This document shows, piece after piece, positions 11,050-23,455 of a DNA stretch of 64,000 nt. Origin of the DNA: Alentia gelatinosa (Eukaryota > Annelida > Polychaeta > Phyllodocida > Polynoidae); contig OX465583.1 in assembly GCA_950022655.1 (NCBI GenBank), positions 67,383,652-67,447,651 of the forward strand, read 5' to 3'. Every line of letters begins with the position of its first letter. Positions within the stretch are counted from its first letter, which is position 1. Made by a program: the position numbers and the translations under genes. The notes under the pieces are model-generated. The model saw only the letters and a list, made by a program, of their open reading frames with translations, was not told the DNA's origin and ran no database searches.

Positions 11050-11664
11050 ATACAGGTGTTGCCGTTCAACGCCACCTAACGGTGGGATGGTTAATACAGG
11101 TGTTGCCGTTCAACGCCACCTAACGGCCCACTCTCTAGTTACGCGGCCGCTCGGACAAACACGGCCGAGTCAGGCGGCTTGTATATAGAGACACACAGCA
11201 ATCACACCTAGAGTATGAACGGTCGGTGTGATTGCAGGAGTGTTGTTTTTTGACAGATTAAATTGCTGGAACAAACTATGGTATTGTCTTAATGGGTCTG
11301 AGCTGTCTAAACTTTATAGTTGATTATTATCTTGGTTTTAACTTGGAAAAAGATAAGCATATTATAGCTAGGCCTGCCAATGTATTAGTGTATATGCAGT
11401 TTCGGGGTCCCTGTGTTATCTAAGGTATATCTAAGGCATCATTGAGTTGATATGCATGTATCATACATCAAATTGGAGCTGAAATACCATAAAATTTGAT
11501 GCGATCGCTTTTATTTCTATGGAAATACTGTGCATGGGTATTATAAACGTTTTACACTCATAGACCCAGTGCTCCAATGCTAAAGAATACGTTGCGAGGG
11601 GGTTGTTTGGCTGCAGACACTGCGTAACCAACAAGATAAGGTGCGACACCGGCCTATGGAAAAA
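11050..11664. mobile_element. Repeat family Q, copy 1
   Basis: Begins with a duplicated ~42-bp unit (TACAGGTGTTGCCGTTCAAC..., 11052 and 11094). It then shares CGGACAAACACGGCC, the CAATCACACCTAGAGT region, and an end TTTGGCTGCAGACACTGCGT with copies at 11665-12600 and 21120-21765. Confidence 0.75.
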
Positions 11665-12600
11665 GGCCTAATAGGCCGTCGCTCGGACAAACACGGCCGA
11701 GTCTGGCCACATGTGTATATGGAAACACAGCAATCACACCTAAAGTGTAAACGGTCGGTATTATTGCAGGAGTGTTGGCTTTTAACAGATTGAATCGCTG
11801 GAATAAATACACAGTATTGACTGGTTTCAGATACAAGCGGCCGTATTCTCCGAGGAGTTGACGTGTAGTAATATCCGTGCGTATGTGAGGATATTGCGTA
11901 TCTCCGAAGAGCATACAACGGCTTTTATCTGAAACCAGTCTATATTGTATCTTTATCATCCACCTTTACTGGACAAGTGGCATGTCGATATCAGTTTTTT
12001 TAGTTATGTACTATTTTTCCATACGCACTATTTTCCCGTATGCGCGACCCGGAGCATACACCATATATCCATATGCGCCCGGTATGTCCATACAAACTCC
12101 CTATGTGTTTTCTATGGACACTTTGTATTAGGTGGATATATCTGTATGCTCCGGGTATGGCGATACACACTCCCTATGTGTTTTCCATGGACACTTTGTA
12201 TTAGGTGGATAATAAACTAGGGTATTGTATCCACGGCTTTAGGCTGTCTAAACTTCATAGTCGATAATTATCTTGGTTTTAACTTGGAAAAAGGTAAGCA
12301 TGTTATTAGCTAGCCCTGTCAATGTATTATTGTGCATCCAGTTTCGGTGGTCCTGTTTTATCTAAGGTATACCTTAAGTATTATTGAGGTGATATGCATG
12401 TATGACACATCAAATTTGAACTGGAATACCATGGTATACGATACAATCACTGTTACTCATATAGAAATGTTTTATAGGGGTATTATAAACGTATTACATT
12501 CACACACTCAATGGTTTAATGCTAAACAATACGTTGCCAGGCGGGTTGTTTGGCTGTAGGCATTGCGTAACCTAGCAAATAAGGTGGAAAAATGTCTATT
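11665..12600. mobile_element. Repeat family Q, copy 2, with nested insertions
   Basis: Tandem with copy 1. A foldback is nested at about 11820-11945 (GGTTTCAGATACAAGCGGCC ... GGCTTTTATCTGAAACC), as are two units of the 73-bp minisatellite family R (12085-12215). Q sequence resumes at about 12216. Confidence 0.7.
12085..12215. repeat. Minisatellite family R (73-bp unit), ~2 copies
   Basis: The unit CTCCCTATGTGTTTTCTATG, then GACACTTTGTATTAGGTGG, then TGTATGCTC.GGGTATGG is shared with 43064-43262 and 51124-51650. Confidence 0.85.
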
Positions 12601-12724
12601 GGCATGACATCTGAAAGCAATTTGAAAATGAATGCATTCTAACAATATCTCTACCTGTAGCTTTTAGCTATAACATGGACTAATTACCCCTTGCATCGTC
12701 ATCCTAACGGGTATCTATGCATCT

Positions 12725-12910
12725 ACGAAATACATGTATAATATCGTAAAACCGGATGAGTTTTAATCTGGACTCCCGTATGCGACGACTGGAGTTTGGC
12801 GTAGTGATATCACGAGGTGGAGCCGAGTGATATCCGGAGCCAAAACTCCAGGAGTCGCATACGGGAGCCCAGATTAAAACGAATAAGGTATTGATTTTAT
12901 CCAACCCCCT
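12725..12910. mobile_element. Foldback MITE family C, copy 2
   Basis: Arms GAGTTTTAATCTGGACTCCC and its complement GGGAGCCCAGATTAAAAC. The centre is CACGAGGTGGAGCCGAGTG (12811-12829). Arm sequence differs from copy 1 at several paired positions, so pairing is kept. Confidence 0.85.
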
Positions 12911-12912
12911 GT

Positions 12913-13016
12913 GAACGATATTTTTATGTGAGGATAATAACAAAAAACACGATAAAAACTTTCTGAACGATATTTTTATGTGAGGATAATAACAAAAAAC
13001 ACGATAAAAACTTTCT
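12913..13016. repeat. 52-bp unit, two tandem copies
   Basis: GAACGATATTTTTATGTGAG... starts at 12913 and again at 12965 with no visible differences. Recent duplication. Confidence 0.9.
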
Positions 13017-13193
13017 GAAGTCCTCCATATAGCTTGCTGCTCTGAAGGCGCTTGGAACTACTTTCAGCTGCTGATCTCTGATTGGTCCATTTTTTGTATG
13101 CTCCTAGGAGCGATTTTTTATCCGTATGCGACATACGGGCGCATACGGAAAGTCAATGTTAATGCTATGGGATTTTATATTAGGGGTAGGATA

Positions 13194-13345
13194 AAGCCCA
13201 ATACACATCTACCGACTTCGGAACATATTTGTACCTTTGTCGGCGATAAACGAACGTTAATTTGTCTCAGGCGAGGCATCCTAACGGAGCTAGGCAAGGG
13301 TCAGGCAACAATGAGTGAACCACCTCCTTCAGATGTTATATTTTT
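13194..13345. mobile_element. MITE family K, partial copy
   Basis: The left terminal repeat AAGCCCAATACACATCTACC follows TA at 13192-13193. The right end is missing. It starts directly at the GGGTAGGATAAA end of a family C remnant (13120-13193). Confidence 0.75.
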
Positions 13346-13644
13346 GTATCCTTGAACTGTCCTAGCTCTAGGATGAATAGAGGACAATTTCTAGGATATA
13401 TCCTTGATTTTTCAACGGGCCACATATCAAGTTGACTCAGTGTGCTGGTCTAAGCAGTTTTCGGTGAAACTGAATCTCCGTAGGCCAGATACGGTGACGA
13501 CTGAGAAGTGTAAGCTATCAGGTAATCAACATATGCCTGGTCCATAAACGAGTGAAACAGGCAAAAAGCCGATATCACCAGCCAATTCCTAATTTAGCAA
13601 ATCTAACAGCCTGGATGGGAATGCAACAGTCGACATCTCTGGCT

Positions 13645-13941
13645 GCACCCCTCTCATAAGATCTCTAGGTCGTATTCTGTGCTCTCACTATGCTCTATAG
13701 GAGAAGAATTCTTAATGAACTAGGCTTAGAGCCTTGAGAGTCCACTGGCCTGCCTCCCGTGCTAAAAACGTACATCAATGCAACCCAAAGATTCCTCTAA
13801 TCGCAATGATGCCTCCTAGCGGGAATACTGTGTGTCAGTGGATTCTCAAAGCTCTAAGCCTAGTTCGTTAAGAATTCTTTTCCCCTAGAGAACCTTGTAC
13901 AGAATACCACTTAGAGAGTGTGAGATCTTATGAGAGGGGTA
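13645..13941. mobile_element. MITE family L, copy 1 (long terminal inverted repeats)
   Basis: About 100-bp inverted ends. CACCCCTCTCATAAGATCTC is matched by GAGATCTTATGAGAGGGGT, and internal GAATTCTT / AAGAATTC with TAGGCTTAGAGCC is also inverted. Related to 25619-25845, 32150-32612 and 47703-48003. Confidence 0.8.
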
Positions 13942-14220
13942 CACCCAAGCAAATTGCGTTTTGTCTATCATTGCAATACCTGGAGGGTTAGGACGTGATT
14001 CCTGGCTGTGTAATCAATGAAGTAGGCTCAGAATAGAATATAGATTTTTTTGTAATTATCGGAAGCTTGCCGATGCGGCCTCCTCCCGCCCACGCACGCA
14101 TCGAGCGGTGCAGTGCGTTCCCGTGTACGAGAGCTGCATCCGGATTTAACACTAGATAACGTGACCATCGTCAAGCACAAACGAGGCGTTCATTTTAAAA
14201 GAGTGGTAGCATGGAAGCCT

Positions 14221-14916
14221 GGGGCCTGTTTAATAATCAAAGATCTTACATGAAGACCATTCACTGCATGCGCGAAAACCTCTACAATCAAAACTTCTTA
14301 AAGGCTTATAAATGGTTATATGCAGAACCCTACAGAAGAGTGGTGTTTTGAAAGTAAAATCTATTTAAAAAACGTTAAAAGAACCAAAGAATGCTGGGTT
14401 TATTATTTGTATTTAATGAAAAGATAATAAAAAGGGTTTTAGAACGATTTTATAATAAAAATTGATAATATGACATTGGATTTTCCATATACCAAGGACT
14501 TAATGACTAATGGCAAATGAAATAAAACAACAGTGGTGTCCCCTAGTTGCAGAGATCGGAATTATTGGATAAATAAATACAACAGAATCAGGTGTATATA
14601 TGACGTATATATGACTGCAACATGGACGCTTGAATATGTCTATAGATGAGGCATATACATGACGGAAAATAGGACTACCTTGTATACGCAAAATGATACC
14701 TATATACGCCGGGTGTATACATATGTAAAATAGGGCTTTTGATTTTCTGTATGCCAAGGAAGCCCAGGCAGGATGTGGGTAAACTTTATTCAACACTTAT
14801 GGATGCCCTCATGGATGGCTGAGCTTGTCTTAGTGAACAAACTTAAATATTATCAAACTATAATCCTTGTACGAGGTACAGTAAAGGGTCTTCATGTACG
14901 ACCCCAATCCTTTGAA
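14221..14916. mobile_element. MITE family I ends enclosing repeat family W
   Basis: The left end GGGGCCTGTTTAATAATC and right end GGGTCTTCATGTACGACC match the family I terminal repeats at 47448-47640. 14570-14745 inside is family W. Confidence 0.55.
14570..14745. mobile_element. Repeat family W, copy 2
   Basis: Near-identical to 18990-19115 (GTCTATAGATGAGGCATATA, ACGGAAAATAGGACTACCTT, TATACGCCGGGTGTATAC). Confidence 0.75.
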
Positions 14917-14949
14917 AGGTTGATTTTGTATCATCGTAGATTATGATCA

Positions 14950-15605
14950 ATTATTTATAAGTTTTTTGGGGAACCTTGTGAGGGAGAGTGGTTGTGCTGG
15001 TTATTCTTGCCACTGCAAAAAGCAGGGAATCAGCGAAAGTTCAAAGTCGCTCTCTAGCTGGGCGTTACTTGTCCTATATTTGTTTGGGGCAAGGAACCAG
15101 TCTAGGCGAGTGGTGGTGGCAGGTGAGAAGGACAGACCAAGGGATTGCTCAAGCATATAATCCTGTTTCCTTTGGCTGAATATTCACCAGTGATCTGCTG
15201 TTGGGAACCACCAACACCGACACCAGATCGATTAATGGAGACAAACATGCAGAGCAGTGCTCACCAATTAATTGTGCATAGATTGAACAAAACGTCACCA
15301 CCAAATGACTTCAGTCGATACGGAAACAAGAAATATAGTGCACCCTCACCAATTTTTTTTATACTGATGTACAGTCTGTGGCACCACCGACAGACTTTTG
15401 GGAGAACTCAATAAATCTCTGCCGTTTACATTGGCCAATGGAAACAGGCTTATACAGGTTGGACAGTCAAGGGTTTGTTTTGTTTTCACGCCAGCGACAA
15501 CTCCCACATAGGGAACAGTTCTATACATTTATCTCTACAAAGCCCTGCAATTCTTTAAAGAAATCCAACGGCATTAGATTCAAATAACATGAATGTTTTG
15601 GTGAA
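14950..15605. mobile_element. Composite repeat J+V, copy 1
   Basis: The right half of family J (GGCGTTACTTGTCC ... GGAACCAGTCTAGG, to 15112) is followed by V (CCTGTTTCCTTTGGCTG ... CCAATGGAAACAGGCTTA). Together they are the reverse complement of 26895-27560. The two composites keep the same internal junctions. Confidence 0.75.
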
Positions 15606-15639
15606 GTGAAACTACTCAAGGTTGACGTCGTAACACACT

Positions 15640-15955
15640 CACTATCACTATTATTATTATATACCTATGTCCGAATGTCTATTAGATACTGCCCGCTGCT
15701 AGGGGTGCAGTAATAATAGTGTTTGTGCCCGCTGTGACTGCGACTTTGTATGTCATTAAAATGGTGTTTTTTCACCAATTAGAGGTATAATAAGCAAACA
15801 TCCTTACTGTAGACGAAATGGTTCTTGTTCTCGGTCAGTCGTCGATTTCATACGGCCTTCCGCCTTTGGCGTCAGACAGTATGAAATCGACGACTGACCT
15901 CGAACAGGAACCGTTTCCTCCACAGTAAGGACGTTTCCTAATATTACTCCGGTCA
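15640..15955. mobile_element. Foldback element family F, copy 1
   Basis: Starts TATTATATACCTATGTCCG. The hairpin GAAATGGTTCTTGTTCTCGG...TCGAACAGGAACCGTTTC encloses GGCCTTCCGCCTTTGGCG. The second copy is at 44285-44592 with paired arm changes. Confidence 0.85.
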
Positions 15956-16878
15956 ACCACTCGTAGTTTACGGCCGCCCGTCCAAAAATTTCGTCGATAA
16001 TTGTCTATATTTGAGAACGCAATAATGATAGAGGGAAAAAAGCGGATAGTTGACCAAGAGGCAAAACAAGTAAAACCTGAGACGAGAGAATTTGGGAAAA
16101 GAGCAAGTTATCAGCAGACCTTCCGGCCTGAATCTAATTTTCCTAAATGATAATATATGGAGACATGGTTAGTGTGGCTGAATGGAATATGTTCAGAGAT
16201 ACTTTGGTTGAAAATATTCACCAAGTTCGGAGAACGAGGTGAACATATCCGATCAAATTATCGAGGAACATATGAAATTCAGAGACACTCACTATGTCTC
16301 CTTATTGTTATATACCTAGAAGCCATTTTACAACTTCACATTTTTTTCGAGAATGAAAGTGGTCACGTGGTACGGAAAGACGTATGAATATTCTTTCGTC
16401 ACTTAGCGACGAACGGAATCTGTACTACTGGTCAGTAAAAGTGGGACATTCGCCCACAGGTATATAGTAATTTATCATACTACTAACCCATATGGCTAGG
16501 TTTTTGTTTTTTAAAAAGATACAAAGGCGTCTTGAACCATGCCCTGTAGAGAATAATAGCCCTACTGTTTCCCGAACGACAGAACCTATTTTACGTGTGA
16601 GAAGATGAACAGACTAATCTGACATCCTTAACAGAAGGGAGGTTTTTTTCATCTGATGTAGTCAGAGAGGTGACGGAAAGCGAACACTAATCTTCACTAT
16701 CAAGGCGAGGTGGCTGCATCTGTGAGGTCTCATCCACTAAAAGCGTCAGGAGGCAATCCCTGTGCCTCTCCCTGTGTTTAGACTCGTACTGTATACAGTC
16801 GTAATTTCTAGGTAAACACTGTTCATTGTTTAGAAGGAGTGTTCTACAGCTGACACGAGCTTTATCTATTTGAAATTA

Positions 16879-17361
16879 CAGTAAAACCCCGTTTCTGGGA
16901 CACCCCGCTTAAGGGGGCATCCCGCTTTAGGGGACAATTTGCTCGGAACGGAAATTTCTTCCTCTATTAAGAGTTTATTTTAACCTCGCTTACAGAATGC
17001 TTCTTAACCCCGCTTAAGGGCACACTTTGGGGGGACACCTTATCAAATCTGTGGGGACAGTGTTGGGACAACACTCCAAATTATCCTGAGTACTTGTTTA
17101 TGGTGTGTGTGTGTAAGGTGAGTAGACTGGTCTCTCGATGATCAGACACCAGGCAACAGCCTATGTAGGCCCCTGTAGGCAGCAGGTAGGCGTCTTTGGG
17201 CTGTCTGTATGGTTATATCAGTGTCTCTATACCATAGTGCTACCTGTATACACATTGATAACATATCCTTCAACTGACTGAAAACCCCGCTTAAGGAGAC
17301 ACCCCGCCTAAGGAGACACTTTGCTCGGAACGGAGGGTTCCCCTTAAGCGGGGTTTTACTG
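16879..17361. mobile_element. pogo/Tigger-like MITE (family T), copy 1
   Basis: TA at 16877-16878 and 17362-17363. Ends CAGTAAAACCCCG ... CGGGGTTTTACTG. It has internal repeated TTAAGGGGACA units and CTCGGAACGGA near both ends. The CAGTA end and TA target fit the pogo/Tigger branch of Tc1/mariner. No transposase. Other copies at 33117-33437 and 50002-50424. Confidence 0.8.
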
Positions 17362-17604
17362 TAAATTCTATTATACACGGTGTGCAAAGTACCAATTGAG
17401 AATTATGGGGACTCGGTAAACCATTACCCATTGTTTATTAACCATGGAATTTTATTTATTTTTTTAAGCAATTTTTATTAGGGAATTTTATATGTACACA
17501 ATCACCGAGTTCGGCAATACAACCGTTCTTCCACTTGGGCCCTTGCCCCTACTCCTCATTCTAATGGCGGGTGTTAAACCGAATGGGCAGTGGGTACCAT
17601 TTTT

Positions 17605-18173
17605 GTGTAAAGCCCATAAGACAGCGACATTTTCCACAGATTGTCCCCGATCCGATCACCGATTATAATCGGGAACAAGAATGTCGCTGTCTTATACCCT
17701 TTGCCGATCACACATCTCTACTTTATGGCCTTGTACAGCGACCCGATTGAGATCAAAGAGAGCCGCGGGGAGCCGAGCCGGGGTGAGCCACAGGCCGCTG
17801 GTGTGGATTCATAGAAAATAATTTAAAATCTAATAACTTCGGACCCAATTAAGATATTCGGAAATAGTTTTCAGATTCATTATCACCTCTGTCTCCCCTA
17901 CAAATCAATATAAGGCACTTGTAAATCGGACTAGGGGATAGGTAGCATCGATGTGCAAATGGCCTTCACAGAATCGGGAACAGTCGGTGAAGTGCGTACA
18001 GCGACACGATTATGGTCGGGCATTACCCCCACGCTAGTAATGCCCGACCCGATTAAAATCGGGTCTGTGAAGTGCGTACAGCGACCCGATTCTGACCGAC
18101 CCGACGGATTCGTCGGGCAAAGGTGTGATCGGGGACAATGTTCGGGTCGCTGTCTTATAGGCTTTAGTCTATG
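17605..18173. mobile_element. Foldback repeat family X (AAGACAGCGAC ends)
   Basis: CATAAGACAGCGACATT ... AATGTCGCTGTCTTATA form a hairpin (17610-17695). Further inverted blocks TGCGTACAGCGAC, GGGCATTAC/GTAATGCCC and a closing GGGTCGCTGTCTTATAGGC follow, to 18170. Probably two overlapping elements. Confidence 0.6.
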
Positions 18174-18179
18174 GTATGA

Positions 18180-18515
18180 CCCGACCGGGGTTTGAACCCA
18201 CGACGAAAGCATCTTAGTAATTCTTTTTTTTTTTTACCAATTTTGGACTGAATTGTCGCCAAATTCTGAACATCGACCATATTTACATATATAATATGTT
18301 TATATATATAGATATATAGATATAGATATATAGATATATTTCCGTTAAAGAAAGTAATGATAGTAATGTCTAGTCACAATTACTATTCTATTCTATTCTA
18401 AAGCTATTCTATTCTGAATTCAGAACCTTTCTATTTAGTTATTTGGTTATTTTTCATCATTGAAATTGCCTATGGTTGAAACAACGCTAAACCGATACCA
18501 CTAGGCCCTTGGCAT
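18180..18515 (-). repeat. tRNA-like SINE head split by an insertion
   Basis: The plus strand shows GGGGTTTGAACCCACGAC (18187-18204), the complement of a B box, followed by a T run. About 290 bp further on is CCGATACCACTAGGCC (18492-18507), the complement of an A-box half (GGCCTAGTGGTATCGG). The two halves are in the order and orientation of one tRNA-derived head, but the normal spacing is 30-45 bp. The material between (about 18215-18485) is AT-rich, with a TA microsatellite and TTCTA repeats. They could also be two independent degenerate SINE fragments. Confidence 0.4.
18296..18346. repeat. (TATA/GATA) microsatellite
   Basis: Alternating TATATA and GATATA units inside the insertion that separates the tRNA-like halves. 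Confidence 0.85.
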
Positions 18516-18869
18516 GTCTACCCGGAAGCATTGCTGGTGGTCCAGCTACAGCGGAAGTGATCATCATTAGAGGTCAGGGGAACGCCCGGTTCACGGGACG
18601 CCCGGGTCACAGGCATGCCTGGGGCTGCAGAGTGCCTCGTCCACGGGGCCTGGACCTGTCTGTGTCTAGGGCACTGCCGGGAGTAGATTTACATAGGCGT
18701 ACTTCAGAAAGAAAAATATCCGGAACTCCATCCCGGAAATATAGACCATAGAAGTTCTTAGTAGACCGTCAGGCGCATGGTTATTACTGTAATGGCATCA
18801 CGAAATGGGATTTTAGAGAATGGATTTATTTCTTTTACCTCACTGCGCAAAAACCACCAGTTTATTCAG

Positions 18870-19125
18870 ATATACGCCATCGTTTAAGTGCATGTATCGG
18901 CTGTATATTGAATACACGTTTCCTCTTCTATACGTCAGTGTAATGGCTGTATTTACCGCAAAGCTTATATGAAGAGAAATATCGTGTATGGGACATATAT
19001 GCGCGAGTCATATACATTTTACATGTCTATAGATGAGGCGTTTACACAACGGAAAATAGGACCACCTTGTATACGCAAAATCATACCTATATATGCGGGT
19101 GTATACATATATAAACTAGGGGTTT
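18870..19125. mobile_element. Repeat family W, copy 3
   Basis: Shares TATACGCCATCGTTTAA-type and GTATACGCAAAATCATACC blocks with 4255-4505 and 14570-14745. Confidence 0.7.
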
Positions 19126-19300
19126 TCGAACAGTGCCTGTAATAAGGGATTCTGAATAATGGAACTTAGTTTCAGATCGCATTCGATCGTTTGAATCAAT
19201 GTTGTTCTTGAGGAGATCCGCAAACTTTCGTATTTCATAAAATGGTCACTGGGAGGGGGTTTTCAAGAGGCTCACTTGACTTGAGTCTGCTATGATTTAG

Positions 19301-19855
19301 CACTCTCCCAGCAGAACTTTCGCAGCGCTACTGCTTACTATTCTCTGCATTAACCCAATGCTGGTTCTGCAGGTATCCACTAAAGACTAGGGGAAACCAG
19401 CCAACATTTCAGACTCAAAACAAGGCAACTGTCAAAAGCTAAGAAACTCAAACAACTCATATATTATGAGTTGGAAAATGTAGGAATTGTCAAATGAGCT
19501 TCACAGACAATCCAGCTGTTTCTTTTTCAGCTTTAAACCACTTTCTAATGTGAATCCACAGTTGATAAGACTGTCCCTTCGAAATAGCACATGGGTCATG
19601 TTGACAAAACAAAAGAAAAGAAAACTGAAGAAAGTAATCCCAAAGACTGGTTCGAAATAACAAGGAACAGAAATGGTAGTACATTATTTACCATATTAAT
19701 ATGTGTATCTCTATTTAGAAGCAGAACATAGAATACAAAAAAAGGCATATTTGAAAAACTGGTGGATGGGACAGATTTTGCCCCAAACAGGCTGGTCATT
19801 GCAGGGATAGAAATGGCCACAGGAAGTAGAGCGCAGGATCTCTGCTAGGAGAGTG
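19301..19855. mobile_element. MITE family O, Mutator-like, copy 3
   Basis: Ends CACTCTCCCAGCAG ... CTGCTAGGAGAGTG. 9-bp flanks ATGATTTAG (19292-19300) and ATGATTGAG (19856-19864), one mismatch. Confidence 0.85.
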
Positions 19856-20521
19856 ATGATTGAGGAGCTGGAGACCCGGATGTACACCCGTCGGTGTTCA
19901 CACTGCAGAGCTCACCCCTCTCTCTCACCCCACTCCTCCACACTGCACCACCTCACACCACCACTCCACCCTAATGCACGGGCTCCATCTCACTATAAGC
20001 TAATGGGGCTTCTTCATAATTCTTGACAAAGTCAAAGACCATGAATTCTTTATCGTCCTGTTGAGTAGGCTTTCTGCGGGCTACCAGTGTACAGTCAGCC
20101 GTCTTGGGCGAAACATAGTGCTCTTCCTGAAAAGGTTCAGGTCAGGTATGCCTCTCAAATTCAGTTGCCCACATCCGGTTGTGTCAAAGAAGAATGCAAT
20201 GTGAAATAACTCATTTACTTGAATTATAGCGAAAAGGTTTTTCTCCTATGTACAGAATATGTTAGGGGAAGATATTTTTTTATTGAGCATTTTTCTTATT
20301 AAGTTGAAATAAAGGGATACTGAATTCCTCCTCAGGACCGTATGTATTAGAAGAAAACTCTTTTATCGAGCATTCTTTTCATTGAGTTGGAATAAAATGA
20401 AACCGATTTCCCCCTCAGTACAATATATTTTAAGGGAAAACACTTTTATTCAGGGTGCAAATATATCTATGTAATGAAATAAAGTATGCTGCCACTGTAC
20501 AACGAGGAAACATGCCTCATA

Positions 20522-20927
20522 AAGCCCAATACACATCTACCGATTCAGGATTGAACGATCAGTTTCCAAATCGTATAGGAGTCGGTGAACTTGTCCCAGG
20601 CGAATTACGTTATACCTCGGCCCGTGTCGGCCACCCAATCAAGCGCCATTTACCAATGTTCCATTGTCGGCGACTAGATTAATCAACATGTTGATAAACT
20701 TTTGGCCACCAATTTAGGAACATACTAACCACAACTTGTCGGCAACAAAATAACATCAGAAGGAGGTGGTTCACTAATCATTGCCTGACCCTTGCCTAGC
20801 TGTGCTACATCTACTGACTATGGCCGACTCCGTTAGGATGCCTCGTCTGAGACAAATTACCGTCTGTTTGTCGCAGACAAAGGTACATAAGTGTTCCGAA
20901 ATTGGTAGATCTATGTGCATCGGGCTT
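20522..20927. mobile_element. MITE family K, copy 2
   Basis: TA flanks at 20520-20521 and 20928-20929. Reverse complement of 2813-3204, with good conservation throughout. Confidence 0.85.
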
Positions 20928-21119
20928 TAGGGTACAACCGCACGACACATCCCAATGAGCTTCACGTTTGTGATCACATTCAAAAGCCTTGTGAGCCTTT
21001 TTTCACCTACTCGCTGCATTCAGTGATTATATATAGGTAGCTTTTGCCAGGAATGTATTTTCATATGTTTACTGGAAGGATCTTGGCTCGGGGGAATCTG
21101 CCCATAACGTGTAAATATA

Positions 21120-21765
21120 TGCAGGTGTTACCGTTTAACGCCACCTAACGGTGAGTTGGTCAGTTAGGCCGCCGTTCGGACAAACACGGCCCAGTCTGGC
21201 CTCATGTGTATAAAGGAATATAGCAGTCACACCTAGAGTGTGAATAGTGGCTGTGATTGCGGGAATGGTCACTGGGGGGGGGGGGGGGGGGGAGGGGCAC
21301 AGGTCCCACCCGACTACGGACTGCTCACGCCAGAATGAAATTTATCACATATTTTATTAACAAGTCTGGGCTGTCTAAACTTCATAGTTCATAAACGATT
21401 TAGCTTTTTAACTCAGAAAAAGATAAGCATATATGATAGCTAGACTTTCCAATGTATTTTTGTGTAGTCAGTTTCAGTTTTCCTGTGCTTTCTAAGGCAC
21501 ATCTAAAGTATTACTGAGGCAATATGCATATACGACACACCAAATCCGAGCTGGAATACCATAGATACGATTGTATCACTGTTTTTTTTCTCTGGAGATG
21601 ATCTAAATAGGTATTATAAAAGTATTACACTCATACACACAGTGATCCAATGCTAAAGTATACTTTGCCTGCGTTTGTTTGGCTGCAGGCATTGCGTAAC
21701 CAGGCAGATAAAGTGCGACACAGACCTGTGGAAAAAGGTCCATTGGTGAGTTACCTCCGAGGGAC
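21120..21765. mobile_element. Repeat family Q, copy 3, with G run
   Basis: Starts GCAGGTGTTACCGTTTAACG and ends TTTGGCTGCAGGCATTGCGT / GTGCGACACAGACC. A ~20-base poly(G) run at 21271-21292 interrupts it. Confidence 0.75.
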
Positions 21766-21769
21766 AGCT

Positions 21770-22748
21770 CAGAGACAGTGTCATTGAAGGTCGACCTCGA
21801 ATGGGTCCAGCCATATATGGATTAAAGGGGTTATAACAGCAGATAAAAGTGGTTGTCCCCAGAGTACAGTGGCTCTGTCAAATAATTTCCTGGTGGATGA
21901 TGGCAGAACTAGCAATCACTTTGTGCCCTATACTTGTGATGCGCACTAAAATTACCTCCTCATCTGTGGCATATTTCCTCACCGGTTCTCTTACGAACTA
22001 CACCGACGGATTTATTATGGTCTGTTTTGTCTTTTTTTTTTTTTTTTTTTTTCAGTCAAATGTTTAAGGCTCCACAGTCCCCCCATAAATGCATGGGAGT
22101 ACTTGGAGATAAAAAAAAGTTTAAGAAATATCAGTTTCAATATAACATATAAGAAACTATAAAGTGGGATGATATGGTAGGGGATAATAATGAAATTCCT
22201 AACTTTATTAATTTTAATTTTGGTCCTGATGAGTTTAGTTTTATTCTCAGACTCTTTTTAAATTCTGGTCATCAGCATTATGGGGGCAATTACGCCATGT
22301 AAATTAGTGAGCATGCATGCCCTGGGCCTAATATGAGCGTTAAAACATGGGACACCCATCCATCAGAGAGTAACAGGCCGCTGCTTTACGAGTAAAATCC
22401 CAGAACAGGGTTTTATCCACCTGGAATATGCATGAGACCCATACCTCATCGGCGAAGTGTGCCGTCCTTAACATTGCATGTATTTTACAAAACCTGATAC
22501 TTTTTGCGCACACAAAATAGTAATATCTTTTGAAATGACAATTGATTCAATGAATATGTTAATCTTTTTTATTTTTATTGTATGATATTAGATCATAGCT
22601 TTTCTCAAGCCGCCTTTCTCTGGAGATCTTCCTATATGAAGTTGAACCTTGTTTTTTTGTAGTGTTTGGGTGGTGCTATGAAGTTATTGAAGAGGCCTAG
22701 AGGTAGCTTCACGTTGCATCTTTATTTAGGTACCGGCGGGAACGCCCA
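21770..22748. other. Intergenic, poly(T) run; nothing recognised
   Basis: A T run of ~20 at 22031-22052, otherwise unremarkable. No gene supported. Confidence 0.5.
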
Positions 22749-23057
22749 GGGACCTGTTTCACTAGTTTTGTGACATGTCTGTGACACCATACAGAAATTG
22801 GGGTTGTCTAGTTTCGTGACAACACAAGTAGCTGCCCTTAGGAAAAGACAGACCCCAAACATTAGAATTAGACAAATCTAAACATCATGGACCTGTTTCA
22901 CTAGTTTCGTGACAAAAGTATTAGACAGACATGAAAAGTGGCACCAACAGTGCAAGCAAGAACGGACAAAACGAAGTCTAATGTCTAGTTCTTATAGAAC
23001 CGGACACACCATCTAGACGCCATCTAGACATGTCACGAAACTAATGAAACAGGTCCC
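22749..23057. mobile_element. MITE family S
   Basis: Terminal repeats GGGACCTGTTTCACTAGTTT ... AAACTAATGAAACAGGTCCC. The left terminal sequence is repeated inside at about 22890, suggesting a partial tandem duplication. A fragment also lies at 49668-49812. Confidence 0.8.
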
Positions 23058-23154
23058 AGAAGTTCAGGGTTGAAACATTACATGATACACCATCAGTTTC
23101 TACATCCGGTACAAAGAATAACAAGGCGCTAGTCGCGAACAGGTAGTGCTTTAA

Positions 23155-23455
23155 CTAGCCTGGCAGCCTGGCCTAGTTAGACTATAGGTCAGGTAACGGG
23201 TTGCAGTTTCGTGGTGCACTATTGGTAACGCCTCCATTTTTCTGTTGCATTGTGGGATTGGCAGACCACCAGATACACTGGTTCCGGGGGTATCCACTAG
23301 GGGGCTCGGCGGAGATATATGCGGAACCCAGCCAAACCACTAGTCCACTAGTGCCCTGGCCCTAGCGACAACGGCACGTACTACAGTCTAGTTGAAGGTC
23401 GTAGGAACCCGTTACCTGTCCCTTATTTCATTGGGGGAAGGGAACCAGTCCATGC
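23155..23455. mobile_element. MITE family J, copy
   Basis: AGCCTGGCCTAGTTAGACTA, then TAGGTCAGGTAACGGGTTGC ... CGTTACCTGTCCC ... GGGAACCAGTCCATG. Relatives at 27395-27778, 38710-39040, 39299-39715 and 60730-61205. Confidence 0.75.
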
